The notes beneath the pieces were generated by a model, which made no database searches, had not been told where the DNA came from, and was given only the letters and a program-made list of their open reading frames with translations. 64,000 nt of DNA from Dyella_A ginsengisoli (lineage in GTDB: Bacteria > Pseudomonadota > Gammaproteobacteria > Xanthomonadales > Rhodanobacteraceae), in assembly GCF_044904665.1 (NCBI RefSeq), contig NZ_JADIKM010000001.1:558001-622000 (forward strand), read 5' to 3'. Made by a program: the position numbers and the translations under genes. This document shows positions 52,980 through 62,400 of the stretch, in pieces (position 1 is the stretch's first letter; every line of letters begins with the position of its first letter).

Positions 52980-53245
52980 CGCGGTTCCTCCTTACAACAC
53001 TCTGCCAGGGGCAGGTCTCACAGCGCGAGACAGGCGTTGCCTTCCTCTTCGGGAAGGGGGCCGCTGTAAGGGTAGGCAATCCGCGTGCATGAAAACTTGC
53101 ATCGCCGAGCCCTCAACTGCTGGTCTGAGACAGGCGTTTCCTAAACAAAGATATTTCAGATCTATATCACCCACATGAGGCGGGGAGCTTCTCGTCTTGC
53201 GTAGGGGACATCCGCTCTGATGCTCCCGCTTCACCGAGTAATTCC

Positions 53246-53350
53246 ATGATTCCTGAAAAACCCGACCCGCTGACGTGCGTCCTGGTGGTGACCGCCGCAC
53301 TGCTGCTGGGCTTCGTTCGCTGCTCGGGGAACCTAAACAAGGTTCCCTGA
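53246..53350 (+). CDS. possible 34-aa membrane peptide
   Basis: MIPEKPDPLTCVLVV starts a polar end that becomes one hydrophobic helix (CVLVVTAALLLGFVRC) flanked by cysteines. Ribosome site is weak (only GAG about 8 bp before). An intrinsic terminator follows 25 bp later. It is the only ORF I can suggest in 52980-53435. Confidence 0.3.
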   Translation: MIPEKPDPLTCVLVVTAALLLGFVRCSGNLNKVP

Positions 53351-53375
53351 GCCCATCCAACCAAGCAGGACTCGC

Positions 53376-53410
53376 CGAAGGCCCGGGGAAACCGGGCCTT
53401 CGGCGTTTTA
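53376..53410 (+). terminator. intrinsic terminator
   Basis: A perfect 11-bp stem (CGAAGGCCCGG, 53376-53386; CCGGGCCTTCG, 53392-53402) with a GGAAA loop is followed by GCGTTTTA. It lies 33 bp before the DUF932 gene and would stop transcription from upstream. Confidence 0.75.
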
Positions 53411-53435
53411 TGCCGTTCCAAACGAGGAATTGAAT

Positions 53436-54392
53436 ATGCATCTGGTCGAATCGATCGCCTATCGAGGCGAGAAACCGTGGCACGGCCTGGGCAATCGGCT
53501 CGAAGCTGGTCAGCCCATCGAGGTCTGGAGAGAGCGCGCCGGGATGGACTGGTCCATCGAGGATGCCGACGTGCGCTACGTGGTGGGGAACCAGGGGCTG
53601 GGCGTCATCCAGTCCTTCCCCAGCAACAAGGTGCTGTACCGCTCGGATACCAAGGCACCGCTGGCGGTGGTCTCCAAGCGCTTCCAGGTCGTCCAGCCGG
53701 GCGAGATTCTGGAGTTCTACCGTGACCTGACCGAGGTGGGCGGGTTCGAGCTGGAGACGGCCGGCGTATTGCGCGAGGGCCGCAAGTTCTGGGCATTGGC
53801 TCGCACGGGCCAGAGCGTCACGCTGCGCGGCAAGGACAAGGTCGAGGGCTACCTGCTGCTTGCCACGGCTTGCGATGGCACGCTGGCCACCACAGCCCAG
53901 TTCACCAGCGTGCGTGTGGTCTGCAACAACACGCTGCAGATCGCGCTCGGCCACGGGCAAGGCGCCATCAAGGTGCCGCACCGCAGTCAGTTCGATGCCG
54001 AAGCGGTCAAGCGCCAGCTCGGCATCACCGTGTCGTCCTGGGACGGGTTCGTCGCACGCATGAAGGCCTTGGTCGACAAGCCGGTGGATCCGGACTCGGC
54101 CGAGGGCCTGCTCCGTCGAATCTTGACCTATCCGGGTCAGGACAGCCGGATTGCTGTGGTGAACGAGCAGGCTGTGGCCAACGTGCGGGCGCTGTACGAA
54201 GGCGGTGGCCGGGGTGCCCAGATGGCTTCCAGTCGCGGGACGGCCTGGGGCCTGCTCAACAGCGTCACCGAGTTCGTCGACCACCACCGGCGAGCTCGCA
54301 CCGAGGACCACCGCCGGGATGCGGCATGGTTTGGTCAGGGCGCGCAGATCAAGCAGCGGGCTTGGGATGCACTGGTCAAGGGGGTGGCCTGA
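53436..54392 (+). CDS. DUF932 (phage/plasmid-like) protein
   Basis: A 318-residue protein of the DUF932/TIGR03299 family (GEKPWHGLGNRLEAGQPIEV; YRSDTKAPLAVVSKRFQVVQ; ACDGTLATTAQFTSVRVVCN). Such proteins occur in plasmids, phages and ICEs, usually beside RadC and exonuclease genes; no activity is established. ATG 53436 is preferred over TTG 53430 because GAGGA at 53424-53428 fits only the former. The stop overlaps the RadC start (TGATG). Confidence 0.85.
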   Translation: MHLVESIAYRGEKPWHGLGNRLEAGQPIEVWRERAGMDWSIEDADVRYVVGNQGLGVIQSFPSNKVLYRSDTKAPLAVVSKRFQVVQPGEILEFYRDLTEVGGFELETAGVLREGRKFWALARTGQSVTLRGKDKVEGYLLLATACDGTLATTAQFTSVRVVCNNTLQIALGHGQGAIKVPHRSQFDAEAVKRQLGITVSSWDGFVARMKALVDKPVDPDSAEGLLRRILTYPGQDSRIAVVNEQAVANVRALYEGGGRGAQMASSRGTAWGLLNSVTEFVDHHRRARTEDHRRDAAWFGQGAQIKQRAWDALVKGVA

Positions 54393-54895
54393 TGCGCGCT
54401 CTGGCGGCAAGGAAACCCGTCGTGCACGTGACCACCCGCGAGGCCATCTCTCGTGACCAGCAGGATGCGGTCATCGCGCAGGCGCTCGGCATCCTGTCGT
54501 CACGGGCAGTGGCTCCAGGGCAGTTCATGAAGGATCCGCCGACTGCCGGGCAGTTCTTTCGGCTGCGTCTGGGCGAGGAGAGCCGGGAGCACTTCGAGGT
54601 CGCTTTCCTCGACAACCGCCACCGGCTCATTGCGGTGGAACGGCTGTTCTCCGGCTCCGTGGACGGGGCCGAAGTGCATCCACGCGTGGTGGTCCAGCGC
54701 GCGCTGGTCTTGAACGCCGTAGCGGTCATGCTGGCGCACAACCACCCAAGCGGAAATCCCGAGCCGTCCCCCGCGGACCGGATGCTCACCTCACGTTTGC
54801 GGGAGGCGCTTTGCCTGGTGGACATTCGCGTGCTCGATCACTTCGTGGTGACCGCTACGGACGTGGTATCGCTGGCCACACGCGGCTTGATGTAA
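54392..54895 (+). CDS. RadC-like JAB-domain protein
   Basis: A 167-residue protein with the RadC/JAMM metal site: upstream Glu in HFEVAFLDN, then HPRVVVQRALVLNAVAVMLA and HNHPSGNPEPSPADRML, with the H-x-H ... S-x-x-D ligands intact. The N-terminal UvrC-like HhH of chromosomal RadC is absent, as usual for mobile-element forms. It overlaps the DUF932 stop by one base. Confidence 0.88.
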   Translation: MRALAARKPVVHVTTREAISRDQQDAVIAQALGILSSRAVAPGQFMKDPPTAGQFFRLRLGEESREHFEVAFLDNRHRLIAVERLFSGSVDGAEVHPRVVVQRALVLNAVAVMLAHNHPSGNPEPSPADRMLTSRLREALCLVDIRVLDHFVVTATDVVSLATRGLM

Positions 54896-54939
54896 CACGC
54901 ACTGCACGTCGTCCCGCTCCTTCACAGGAAGCGGCATAC

Positions 54940-54970
54940 CGCCCGGCCCCATGGCCGGGCGTTTCTTTTT
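54940..54970 (+). terminator. intrinsic terminator
   Basis: A GC-rich stem (CGCCCGGCC, 54940-54948; GGCCGGGCG, 54953-54961) with a four-base loop is followed by TTTCTTTTT. It lies between the RadC-like and YqaJ-type genes. Confidence 0.75.
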
Positions 54971-54983
54971 CCGGAGAGGACAC

Positions 54984-55961
54984 ATGAAGAAGCAAGCAGC
55001 GTTGCGACTGGTCGACACGCGCACGCTCGATCGGCAGCAGTGGTTGGAGGTGCGCCGAGGTGGCATCGGGAGCTCGGATGCGGCGGCCGCCGTCGGCCTG
55101 AATCCCTACAAGAGCCCGCTGGCCCTGTGGATGGACAAGACCGGGCGCGCGGTTGAACAGCAAGACGCGGCCGAGGAAATGGATGATCCGCGCTACTGGG
55201 GTACCTTGCTGGAGCCCTACGTCGCGGCGGCCTACCAGCGCAAGACCGGCCGCAAGGTGCGCAAGGTCAATGCGGTCCTGCAACACCCCACGTTTCCTTT
55301 CTTGCTCGCCAACCTCGATCGGGAAATTGTCGGAGACCCGGACGTCCAGATTCTGGAGTGCAAGACCGCCGGCGAGTTCGGCGCGCGTCTCTGGAAGGAT
55401 GGGGTCCCGGACTACGTGCAACTGCAGGTCCAGCACCAGCTGGCGGTCACCGGCAAGCGGGCAGCCGATGTCGCGGTGCTGTTGTGCGGCCAGCAGCTGG
55501 AAGTGCACCGCATCGAACGCGACGACGAGCTCATTGGCCGGTTGACGCTGCTGGAGACGCGCTTCTGGGAGCACGTAGAAACGGATACGCCCCCGCCAGC
55601 GGATGGCAGTGAATCCTCAGCGAAGGCATTACGTCAGCTCTATCGTGACCAGGGTACGGTGCTCGACTTTACGGGCAACACGGACCTCGATAGCGCCTTC
55701 ACTACCTTGGTGTCGCTGAGGGAAGAACTGGATGCCAAGGAGCAGGAAGCCGAGCGGCTCAAGCAGGTCATCCAGCAAGCCATGGGGGAAGCGAGCAAAG
55801 CCTGCTTCAGCCGCGGCGAGGTCACCTACAAAGGCGCGAAGGAGAGCGCCTCCTGGGACGTCAAACGTCTGGCATCGGACCACCCCGATCTTGCGGCCCA
55901 ATATGTCGTCACCCGGCCAGGCGCGCGCCGGTTTGTTGTGACTGCGCACAGTGCAGCGTGA
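54984..55961 (+). CDS. YqaJ-type phage recombinase/exonuclease
   Basis: A 325-residue protein with the lambda-exonuclease-like (PD-(D/E)XK) core: RRGGIGSSDAAAAVGLNPYK, then YWGTLLEPYVAAAY, catalytic NLDREIVGDPDVQILECKTA (D...E-x-K) and QLQVQHQLAVTG. A C-terminal coiled coil follows (REELDAKEQEAERLKQVIQQ). It would resect DNA ends for single-strand annealing. GGAGAGGA just before the ATG at 54984 supports the start. No annealase (Bet/Erf/RecT) is seen next to it. Confidence 0.85.
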   Translation: MKKQAALRLVDTRTLDRQQWLEVRRGGIGSSDAAAAVGLNPYKSPLALWMDKTGRAVEQQDAAEEMDDPRYWGTLLEPYVAAAYQRKTGRKVRKVNAVLQHPTFPFLLANLDREIVGDPDVQILECKTAGEFGARLWKDGVPDYVQLQVQHQLAVTGKRAADVAVLLCGQQLEVHRIERDDELIGRLTLLETRFWEHVETDTPPPADGSESSAKALRQLYRDQGTVLDFTGNTDLDSAFTTLVSLREELDAKEQEAERLKQVIQQAMGEASKACFSRGEVTYKGAKESASWDVKRLASDHPDLAAQYVVTRPGARRFVVTAHSAA

Positions 55962-56039
55962 CCGCGCCGAACAGGGCAAGCAGAGCCTCGGGCCACGAGA
56001 TATCCCAAAGACAGGGGCGCACATGCGCTCCTGCTTCCT

Positions 56040-56387
56040 TCAGGGGGATTTGGTGCCCTTGCTATCGCGCTTTTCGGCCATCTGCTTGGCCAGTGCCAGC
56101 AGCTTGGCGCGGTCTCCGCTGGAAAGCTTGGCGAAGGTGAGGAGCAACTCGGCCTGATCGTCTTTCTCGGCGAAGAGATAGGCGAGCGGCACACCAAGCG
56201 CCTCTGCCAGTGCGGCCGCCGTGTCCATATCCGCGCGATTGACGCCCTGCTCGTACCGGTTGATGCGGACGCTTCCGTTGCTCTTGCTCTCCGACACCAG
56301 GCCTCCAAGCGCGCGCTGGGACAGGCCACGCATGTCGCGTGCGGCCTTCAGGCGTGTCGCAAAGATGGATGCAATGGGCTTGGACAA
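56040..56387 (-). CDS. XRE-family HTH regulator
   Basis: A 115-residue protein with a Cro/C1 HTH at residues ~8-68 (FATRLKAARDMRGLSQRALG; RINRYEQGVNRADMDTAAAL). The C-terminus is a short helical region ending in Lys. It is divergent from the GYF-domain gene, with an operator-like palindrome 63 bp before its start. It may act as the repressor of the element's accessory operon. Confidence 0.82.
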   Translation of the reverse strand: MSKPIASIFATRLKAARDMRGLSQRALGGLVSESKSNGSVRINRYEQGVNRADMDTAAALAEALGVPLAYLFAEKDDQAELLLTFAKLSSGDRAKLLALAKQMAEKRDSKGTKSP

Positions 56388-56449
56388 GAGGCGACAGGGC
56401 TTGGTCTAACAGCCCTCAGCATTGCGCAAGCCTGTACCGTGCGACAGAC

Positions 56450-56466
56450 TATACTGAAGCAGTATA
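56450..56466. promoter_or_regulatory. operator-like palindrome in divergent region
   Basis: TATACTG-AAG-CAGTATA is a perfect 7-3-7 palindrome in AT-rich sequence, 63 bp from the XRE start and 218 bp from the GYF gene. TATACT also resembles a -10 box on either strand. It is a probable binding site for the XRE regulator. No other gene is evident in 56388-56683. Confidence 0.6.
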
Positions 56467-56683
56467 TATCACACGACGAACAGGCCCCTCGCGGCCTGAA
56501 GCAGCCAGGGGGGCACGCCTTGCGTCGCACACACGAACGGCATGTCGCCGTGGCAGCTGATTGTCTGTCGCTGACTATTTCATCCCTTTCCAAGGGCCAT
56601 GGCCACGCCATGGCTCCTTTTCTCGTGCGTCCGACAACGGGCGCTTCTCAGTGTCACCCATACCCCACGCCAAAGGAGTGCAG

Positions 56684-57241
56684 ATGGACGCATCAAACAC
56701 CGAGTCGGTGAGCTGGTTCTACGAAACAGACGGGCAACGCAAGGGACCGATCACCGAAGAAGGCATGCTCGCCTTGATCAAGCAGGGCACCGTGACTTAC
56801 GGCACGCTCGTCTGGAAAGCGGGCTTCCCTGAGTGGCTGAAGGCTGAAGACAGTGAACTTCGTAGTCACCTGGAGCGCGTCGCGCCACCGCCGATCACGG
56901 GCAAGCACATCGGCAATGGCGTCGTGTGGACACTCGCGTTCGCGCCCCTTATCGGCTACATCCTCGAAAGCGCCTTCGCCTACGCGATCAACAGCAGCGA
57001 CAGCGCGGCCGATGCCGCCATGAGCGATTCGAAGTACTGGTTCATCACGCTGGCACTGAATATCGGCCTGTCGTATTTCGACGAAGGCCGACTCAACCGT
57101 GCCGGCTACGACACCGGCAAATTCAAGGCCATGGCCTGGCTCGTGCCGGTATACCTGTACAAGCGCGCCAAGGCGCTGAATCAGAGCCTCGGCTACTTCA
57201 TCGTCTGGATGGTCTGCTTCGTCCTCACGATGATCGCCTGA
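56684..57241 (+). CDS. GYF-domain membrane protein
   Basis: A 185-residue protein. The N-terminal GYF_2 domain (SWFYETDGQRKGPITEEGML, LVWKAGFPEWLKAEDSE) is followed by two or three membrane segments (VVWTLAFAPLIGYILESAFA; YFIVWMVCFVLTMIA). GYF domains bind proline-rich peptides, so this may be a membrane scaffold. AAAGGAG before ATG 56684 supports the start. Confidence 0.75.
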   Translation: MDASNTESVSWFYETDGQRKGPITEEGMLALIKQGTVTYGTLVWKAGFPEWLKAEDSELRSHLERVAPPPITGKHIGNGVVWTLAFAPLIGYILESAFAYAINSSDSAADAAMSDSKYWFITLALNIGLSYFDEGRLNRAGYDTGKFKAMAWLVPVYLYKRAKALNQSLGYFIVWMVCFVLTMIA

Positions 57242-57361
57242 CGGTCCCCTCACGATGCGCGGCCCGCGCATCCGCTTCTCTTCGTTCCTGATGCCGGACC
57301 AAGCACCACCCCATGACGCCTGCGCGCATGGGTCTAACCCACTGTGACATGGAGCATGACA

Positions 57362-57784
57362 ATGGCTGAGTTTTTCACCGGACTGAGCACGATCCTGACG
57401 ATCGTTGGCTGGTTCTTTTTCGGGTTCGGTATCGCCAACCGGATCCGCCTGCGCAAGAAGAAGATCACCCCCACCAAGCGCCAGCTATGGCAATGGTGGT
57501 TCCTGATGGTCGGCGCATGGGTGCTGGGCGGGATCTGCCTGCTGATTGGCAACCACATGGCCACCCGCCAAGCCCAAGCCGCCAACCCGGCCGTTGCCGA
57601 GCAGAGTTTGGCGGACTTCGAAGCCACCCTCAGCAAACCCTCCACCACCGATACGGACCAGTGCGTCGACCACTGGGTTGATGCCTACCGCAAGGACGCC
57701 GGCGAGGATGCCGTGGTTACCCAGGACCAGCTCGACGAATGGACGGGTTGGTGCAAGGAAGGCAAGCAAGCTCCGGGCTTTTGA
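57362..57784 (+). CDS. membrane protein of unknown function
   Basis: A 140-residue protein with two N-terminal membrane helices (LSTILTIVGWFFFGFGIANR; WWFLMVGAWVLGGICLLIGN) joined by a basic loop. A soluble C-terminal region contains two cysteines (DQCVDHWVDAYRKDAG; WTGWCKEGKQ). GGAG 7 bp upstream supports the ATG at 57362. It is followed by a strong terminator. No family recognised. Confidence 0.6.
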   Translation: MAEFFTGLSTILTIVGWFFFGFGIANRIRLRKKKITPTKRQLWQWWFLMVGAWVLGGICLLIGNHMATRQAQAANPAVAEQSLADFEATLSKPSTTDTDQCVDHWVDAYRKDAGEDAVVTQDQLDEWTGWCKEGKQAPGF

Positions 57785-57820
57785 AACCCAGCCGTCAGGC
57801 TGTCACCAGCGTCAATTAAC

Positions 57821-57855
57821 CCAAGAGCCCGGCGTGCCGGGCTCTTGGCGTTTCT
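57821..57855 (+). terminator. intrinsic terminator
   Basis: CCAAGAGCCCGGC (57821-57833) pairs with GCCGGGCTCTTGG (57836-57848), followed by CGTTTCT. It ends transcription after the two-helix membrane protein gene. Confidence 0.75.
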
Positions 57856-57992
57856 GCGTCCTGAAAAACCTGCACACAGGCGACACAAATCGGAACGTCT
57901 CCACCGAGCGTTCCCAAAGCACGGGAGTAACGGCCGTGCGCGTGCCCGCGTTGCACCACTTTCATTTCCCAAAACCCACGAGGAGAACACCC

Positions 57993-58898
57993 ATGCTCAA
58001 GGGCTTGGCCATTACCCCGCCCGCCATCGGGCGCATATCCATCGGCCGCGTGGTCGAACGCAACGGTAAGCGCCTGCCGGAGAAAGACGACCAGTTCACC
58101 TTGACCACCCAGGTACAGAGCCGCGATGGATGGGTGCTGCACCCGCTGGACGACGAGTTGCGCAAGGCCGCTGGCGGCAAGCTGCGTTCCATAGCGGTGC
58201 GGATGTTGTTCAACGACCCGACGCTCAACTTGCGTGCCGACTACTCGCTGTTCGACCGCAGCAAGGGGCGCCCGGTATGCGTGGGCAACGGCGAGAGCTG
58301 CCGGCGGCGCGGTAAGGACGGGATCGAGCAATTGCCGTGCCCGGGGGCGGACAACTGCGCCTTCGGCCAGGGCGAATGCAAGGCTTACGCGCGCCTCCAT
58401 GTGCTGGTCGGGGATGGGGAGGGGGATGCGCTGGGCGGCTTCGTGCTTCGCACCACCTCGTACAACACCATCCGCACGCTCGCGGCGCGTCTGGAGTACT
58501 TCCACGCCGTGTCCGGTGGGCTCCTGACCTGCATGCCCCTGGAGCTCAAGCTGCGCGGCAAGTCCACCACGATGAGCTACGGAACGCCGATCTACTACGT
58601 CGACCTGATTGTGCGGACCGGGCTGACACTCGAGCAGGCCATCGAGCAGGCGAGGACCCTGGACGAGCGGCGTCGCTCTGGAGGCTTCAAGCAGGAGGCA
58701 CTGGACAGTGCGGCCCACAAGGGCTTCTCCAATGGTGCGTTCGAGGAGCTGGAGGAGGATGTGTCGGCAGTGGTGGAGGAGTTCTTTCCGGAAGCCGCAG
58801 AAGCGACACCGCCGCAGCTGGTGCCAAACGACTTACGGGGGCGCCTGGACGCGAAAATAAAGCAGGCAGCAGTGAAAGGGGAGCACATGCCATGTTGA
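57993..58898 (+). CDS. phage-type hydrolase or metal-binding protein, Cys-rich
   Basis: A 301-residue protein often annotated only as hydrolase or metal-binding in mobile elements. A Cys cluster (VCVGNGESCRRRG; LPCPGADNCAFGQGECKAYA) with five closely spaced Cys suggests a zinc or iron-sulfur site. RTTSYNTIRTLAARLEYFHA and ELKLRGKSTTMSYG follow. GAGGAGA before the ATG at 57993 supports the start. Commonly linked to YqaJ and DUF932 genes, as here; its role in element replication or recombination is inferred. Confidence 0.75.
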   Translation: MLKGLAITPPAIGRISIGRVVERNGKRLPEKDDQFTLTTQVQSRDGWVLHPLDDELRKAAGGKLRSIAVRMLFNDPTLNLRADYSLFDRSKGRPVCVGNGESCRRRGKDGIEQLPCPGADNCAFGQGECKAYARLHVLVGDGEGDALGGFVLRTTSYNTIRTLAARLEYFHAVSGGLLTCMPLELKLRGKSTTMSYGTPIYYVDLIVRTGLTLEQAIEQARTLDERRRSGGFKQEALDSAAHKGFSNGAFEELEEDVSAVVEEFFPEAAEATPPQLVPNDLRGRLDAKIKQAAVKGEHMPC

Positions 58899-58993
58899 AG
58901 GTGATTGGTGGGTTGACTGTCTATGGCTTTGCCTTGTTCGGCCTAGGCGTGTACCTGATCCGCTCCCATGGGGCGGGCGCCAGTGAGCACTAA
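58892..58993 (+). CDS. 33-aa membrane peptide
   Basis: MLKVIGGLTVYGFALFGLGV is followed by a short polar tail (YLIRSHGAGASEH), giving one membrane helix. It overlaps the preceding gene by 7 bp, has AAAGGGGAG 9-15 bp upstream and is followed at once by a strong terminator, so it is likely translated. No family recognised. Confidence 0.5.
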   Translation: MLKVIGGLTVYGFALFGLGVYLIRSHGAGASEH

Positions 58994-58996
58994 AGG

Positions 58997-59042
58997 GGAG
59001 GGGGCTTCGGCCCCCTCCATGGCCTGAGCAGCCTTTTTTTTT
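58997..59042 (+). terminator. intrinsic terminator with UUCG loop
   Basis: GGAGGGGGC (58997-59005), TTCG loop, GCCCCCTCC (59010-59018); a run of nine T residues follows at 59034-59042. Ends the Cys-rich protein/33-aa peptide transcript. Confidence 0.75.
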
Positions 59043-59053
59043 CGCTGATTGCG

Positions 59054-59099
59054 GATTCCGGTAACGGTTTGACCATCGCTCCGGCAACGCCTGATCATC
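59054..59099. repeat. imperfect repeat resembling an IS21-type end
   Basis: GATTCCGGTAACGGTTTG with GACCATC (59054-59077) is followed by a degenerate second copy (GCTCCGGCAACGCCTGATC, 59078-59099). IS21-family ends carry such repeated units, so this may be a relic. The rest of 59100-59494 holds no gene I can support; a short hairpin (CTTCCGCG/CGCGGAAG) lies near 59428-59447. Confidence 0.35.
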
Positions 59100-59494
59100 C
59101 TGATCAAGGCACCGAGTTGCGGGATTCGATCATCTTCTGCGCGCCGCCGTCATCAACAGTGGAGGCCATCGGCCGAAACCGGGTCGGGAGCCGTCCCGTC
59201 GCTGACACGAGCTAGAGCACCTGGCGGCGGCTTGCCAGCAACACTCGGTGAGCACCAGCGGAGTGCCCAGCACTCGTCGGAATCGATGTTCAACCTACCG
59301 TAATCCACACGTTGACCCTCGGGCACGGCCATGCGGCTGCCTGAGGGGCACGGTAGCCCCTCGCCGTATGCGTCGGGCGCGCCTAAAATCAACCGGACAA
59401 GGGGGAGTCGTCGCTGTTTCGCGCTGAGCACTTCCGCGGTCGCGGAAGCAGTCGCTGCGGATGTCCCTCACATGGCCCGCATCAGGAAAGACTC

Positions 59495-62400
59495 GTGACC
59501 GCTCTTGCCCAACTGTTGGATACCTACCGCCACGCTGCTGTCACCGAGCGAGAGAAGGGCACGTATTTCGAGGAGCTGATCCTCACCTATCTGCGGAACG
59601 AGGCGAGCTACCGCGACCTCTACAGTCAGGTGTGGAGCTATGCCGATTGGGCCAAAGCCCAGGGTTTGGACGCCCGCGACACTGGCATCGACCTGGTCGC
59701 CCAGGCCGCCGGCACCGGCGAAATCCATGCGATCCAGTGCAAGCTCTACGACGCTAGCTACAAGTTGCAAAAAAAGGACATCGACAGCTTTTTCACCGCG
59801 TCCGGCAAAAAGCCCTTCACCCATCGGGTGATTGTCTGCACCACCAACCACTGGAGCGAGCACGCAGAGGAGGCGCTGCGCGATCAACAGCCTCCAGTCA
59901 GCAAGATCGACCTGCACGACCTGGAAAACAGCCAGATTGACTGGGCCAAGTATCAGGCCAAGGCACCGCCCGCGCTCAAGCCCAAGAAGACCCTGCGCGA
60001 GCACCAGCAAAGCGCGCTGAAGGCCGTGCGCGAGGGCCTGGCCAAGGCAGACCGCGGCAAGATGATCATGGCCTGCGGCACCGGCAAGACCTTCACCAGT
60101 CTAAAGGTGGCCGAGGCCATCGCCGGCGAAGGTGGGCGCGTGCTGTTCCTGGTGCCCAGCCTGTCGCTGCTGTCGCAGACCCTCACCGAGTGGACGCAGG
60201 AAAGCGCCATCCCGCTGCACAGCTTCGCCGTGTGCTCCGATAGCGACGTGGGCAAGAAGCGTAAGAAGGAAGACGACGCGGTCCAGACGTTCACCCACGA
60301 ACTGCGCTACCCCGCCACCACCGAGCCGGCACGCTTGGCCGCCGAAATGGCCAAGCGCCATGACGCCCAGCACATGAGCGTGGTGTTCTCCACCTACCAC
60401 TCCATCGACGTCATCAGCCAAGCCCAGCACGACCACGGCCTGGCCGACTTCGACCTCATCGTCTGTGACGAGGCCCACCGCACCACCGGTGTCACCTTTG
60501 CCGACGATGACGAAAGCGCCTTCGTGCGCGTACACGACGCCGACTACATCCGCGCCGCCAAACGCCTCTACATGACCGCCACCCCGCGCATCTACGCGGA
60601 CAGCGCCAAGGCCACCGCCGAGCGCGACAGCGTGGCGCTGTGCTCTATGGACGACGAGGCGCTGTACGGCAAACAGCTCTACCTGATTACCTTTTCCGAG
60701 GCCGTCGAACGCGAGCTGCTGGTGGACTACAAAGTCATCGTGCTGGCCGTGGAAGAGAGCCACGTCAATCGCCGCCTGCAGAAACTGCTGGCCAGCGAAG
60801 ACAACCAGCTCAAGGTAGACGACGCCTCCAAAATCGTCGGCTGCTGGAAGGCACTGGCCAAGCAAGGCATGACCGACGACCTGGTGGGTGACGACGGCCC
60901 CATGCGCAAGGCCGTGGCGTTCTGTCAGGTGATCGAGGTGTCCAAGGGTGCCAAGACCCACAAGGTCAGCTCCAAGAACATCGCCAACATGTTCCAAGCC
61001 GTGGTCGAGGCCTACCAAGAAGCCGAGGATATCGAGCCGGCCGCGCGCCTCACCTGCGAAGCCGAGCACGTCGACGGCGGCATGAACGCCAGCGAGAAAG
61101 AGGCCAAGCTGGACTGGCTCAAGGCCGACGCTCCAGAGGCCACCTGCCGTGTGCTGTCCAACGTGCGCTGTCTGTCCGAGGGCGTGGACGTGCCCGCGCT
61201 GGACGCCGTGCTGTTTCTCACCCCGCGCAATTCACAGGTGGACGTGGTGCAGTCCGTGGGCCGCGTCATGCGCAAGGCCGACGGCAAGAAACGCGGTTAC
61301 GTGATCCTGCCGGTGGTGATCCCGGCTGGCGTGGAGCCACACGACGCGCTCAACGACAACAAGACCTACAACGTGGTGTGGCAGGTGCTGCAGGCCCTGC
61401 GCTCGCACGACGACCGCTTCGATGCGATGGTCAACAAGCTGGACCTGATCGGCAAAGACCCGCGCAAGATGGAAGTCGTAGCTATCACCGACAAGGTGCA
61501 GCGCAAGCCGGCCCACGCCAAGGCCGGCACCAGCAATGGCAAAGCCGGCCGCGGGCAGTTCGGCATCGGCGAGGCCGCCCCGCAATATGGCGAGAAAGGC
61601 ACCGCGCCTCTGCCCTTTGAAATCGGCGAGATCGAGCGCGCCATCTACGCCAAGGTGGTGCAGAAGTGCGGCAACCGCCACCACTGGGAAGACTGGGCTA
61701 ACGACATTGCCCGTATCGCCCGCACCCATATCGACCGCATCACCGCGATCATTGAGGACACCGGCCACGCCAAGGAGCGCAAGGCCTTTGAGGAGTTTGC
61801 CGAGGAGCTTCGCGATGACCTCAACGACAGCATCAGCGATGGCGAAATCATCGAGATGCTGGCCCAGCACCTGATCACTAAACCGGTATTCGACGCGCTG
61901 TTTGCCGGCTACAGCTTCGCCCAGCACAACCCCATGAGTCAGGCCATGCAAGGCGTGCTGGACGCCCTGCAGGAGCACCGCCTGGACAAGGAGGCCGACA
62001 CGCTGGAGCGCTTCTATGCCAGCGTCCGCCAGCGCGCCGAAGGCATCGACAACGCCGTCGGCAAGCAAAAAATCGTGGTGGAGCTGTACGACAAGTTTTT
62101 CCGCAACGCCTTCCCCCGAATGACCGAGCGGTTGGGCATTGTCTATACCCCGGTCGAGGTGGTGGACTTCATCCTGCACAGCGTGGCCCACTTGCTCCAG
62201 ACCGAGTTCGGCCAGACGCTGGGCAGCAAGGGCGTGCACATCATCGATCCCTTCACTGGTACCGGCACCTTCATCACTCGCCTGCTGGAAAGCGGGCTGA
62301 TCACCCCCGAGCAGTTGCCGCAGAAGTACCGCCACGAAATCCACGCCAACGAAATCGTGCTGCTGGCCTACTACATCGCCGCCATCAATATCGAGGCGGT

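Noticed and set aside
59153..59431. Minus-strand 92-codon ORF before the type ISP gene
   Set aside because: No family similarity or ribosome site; judged non-coding.
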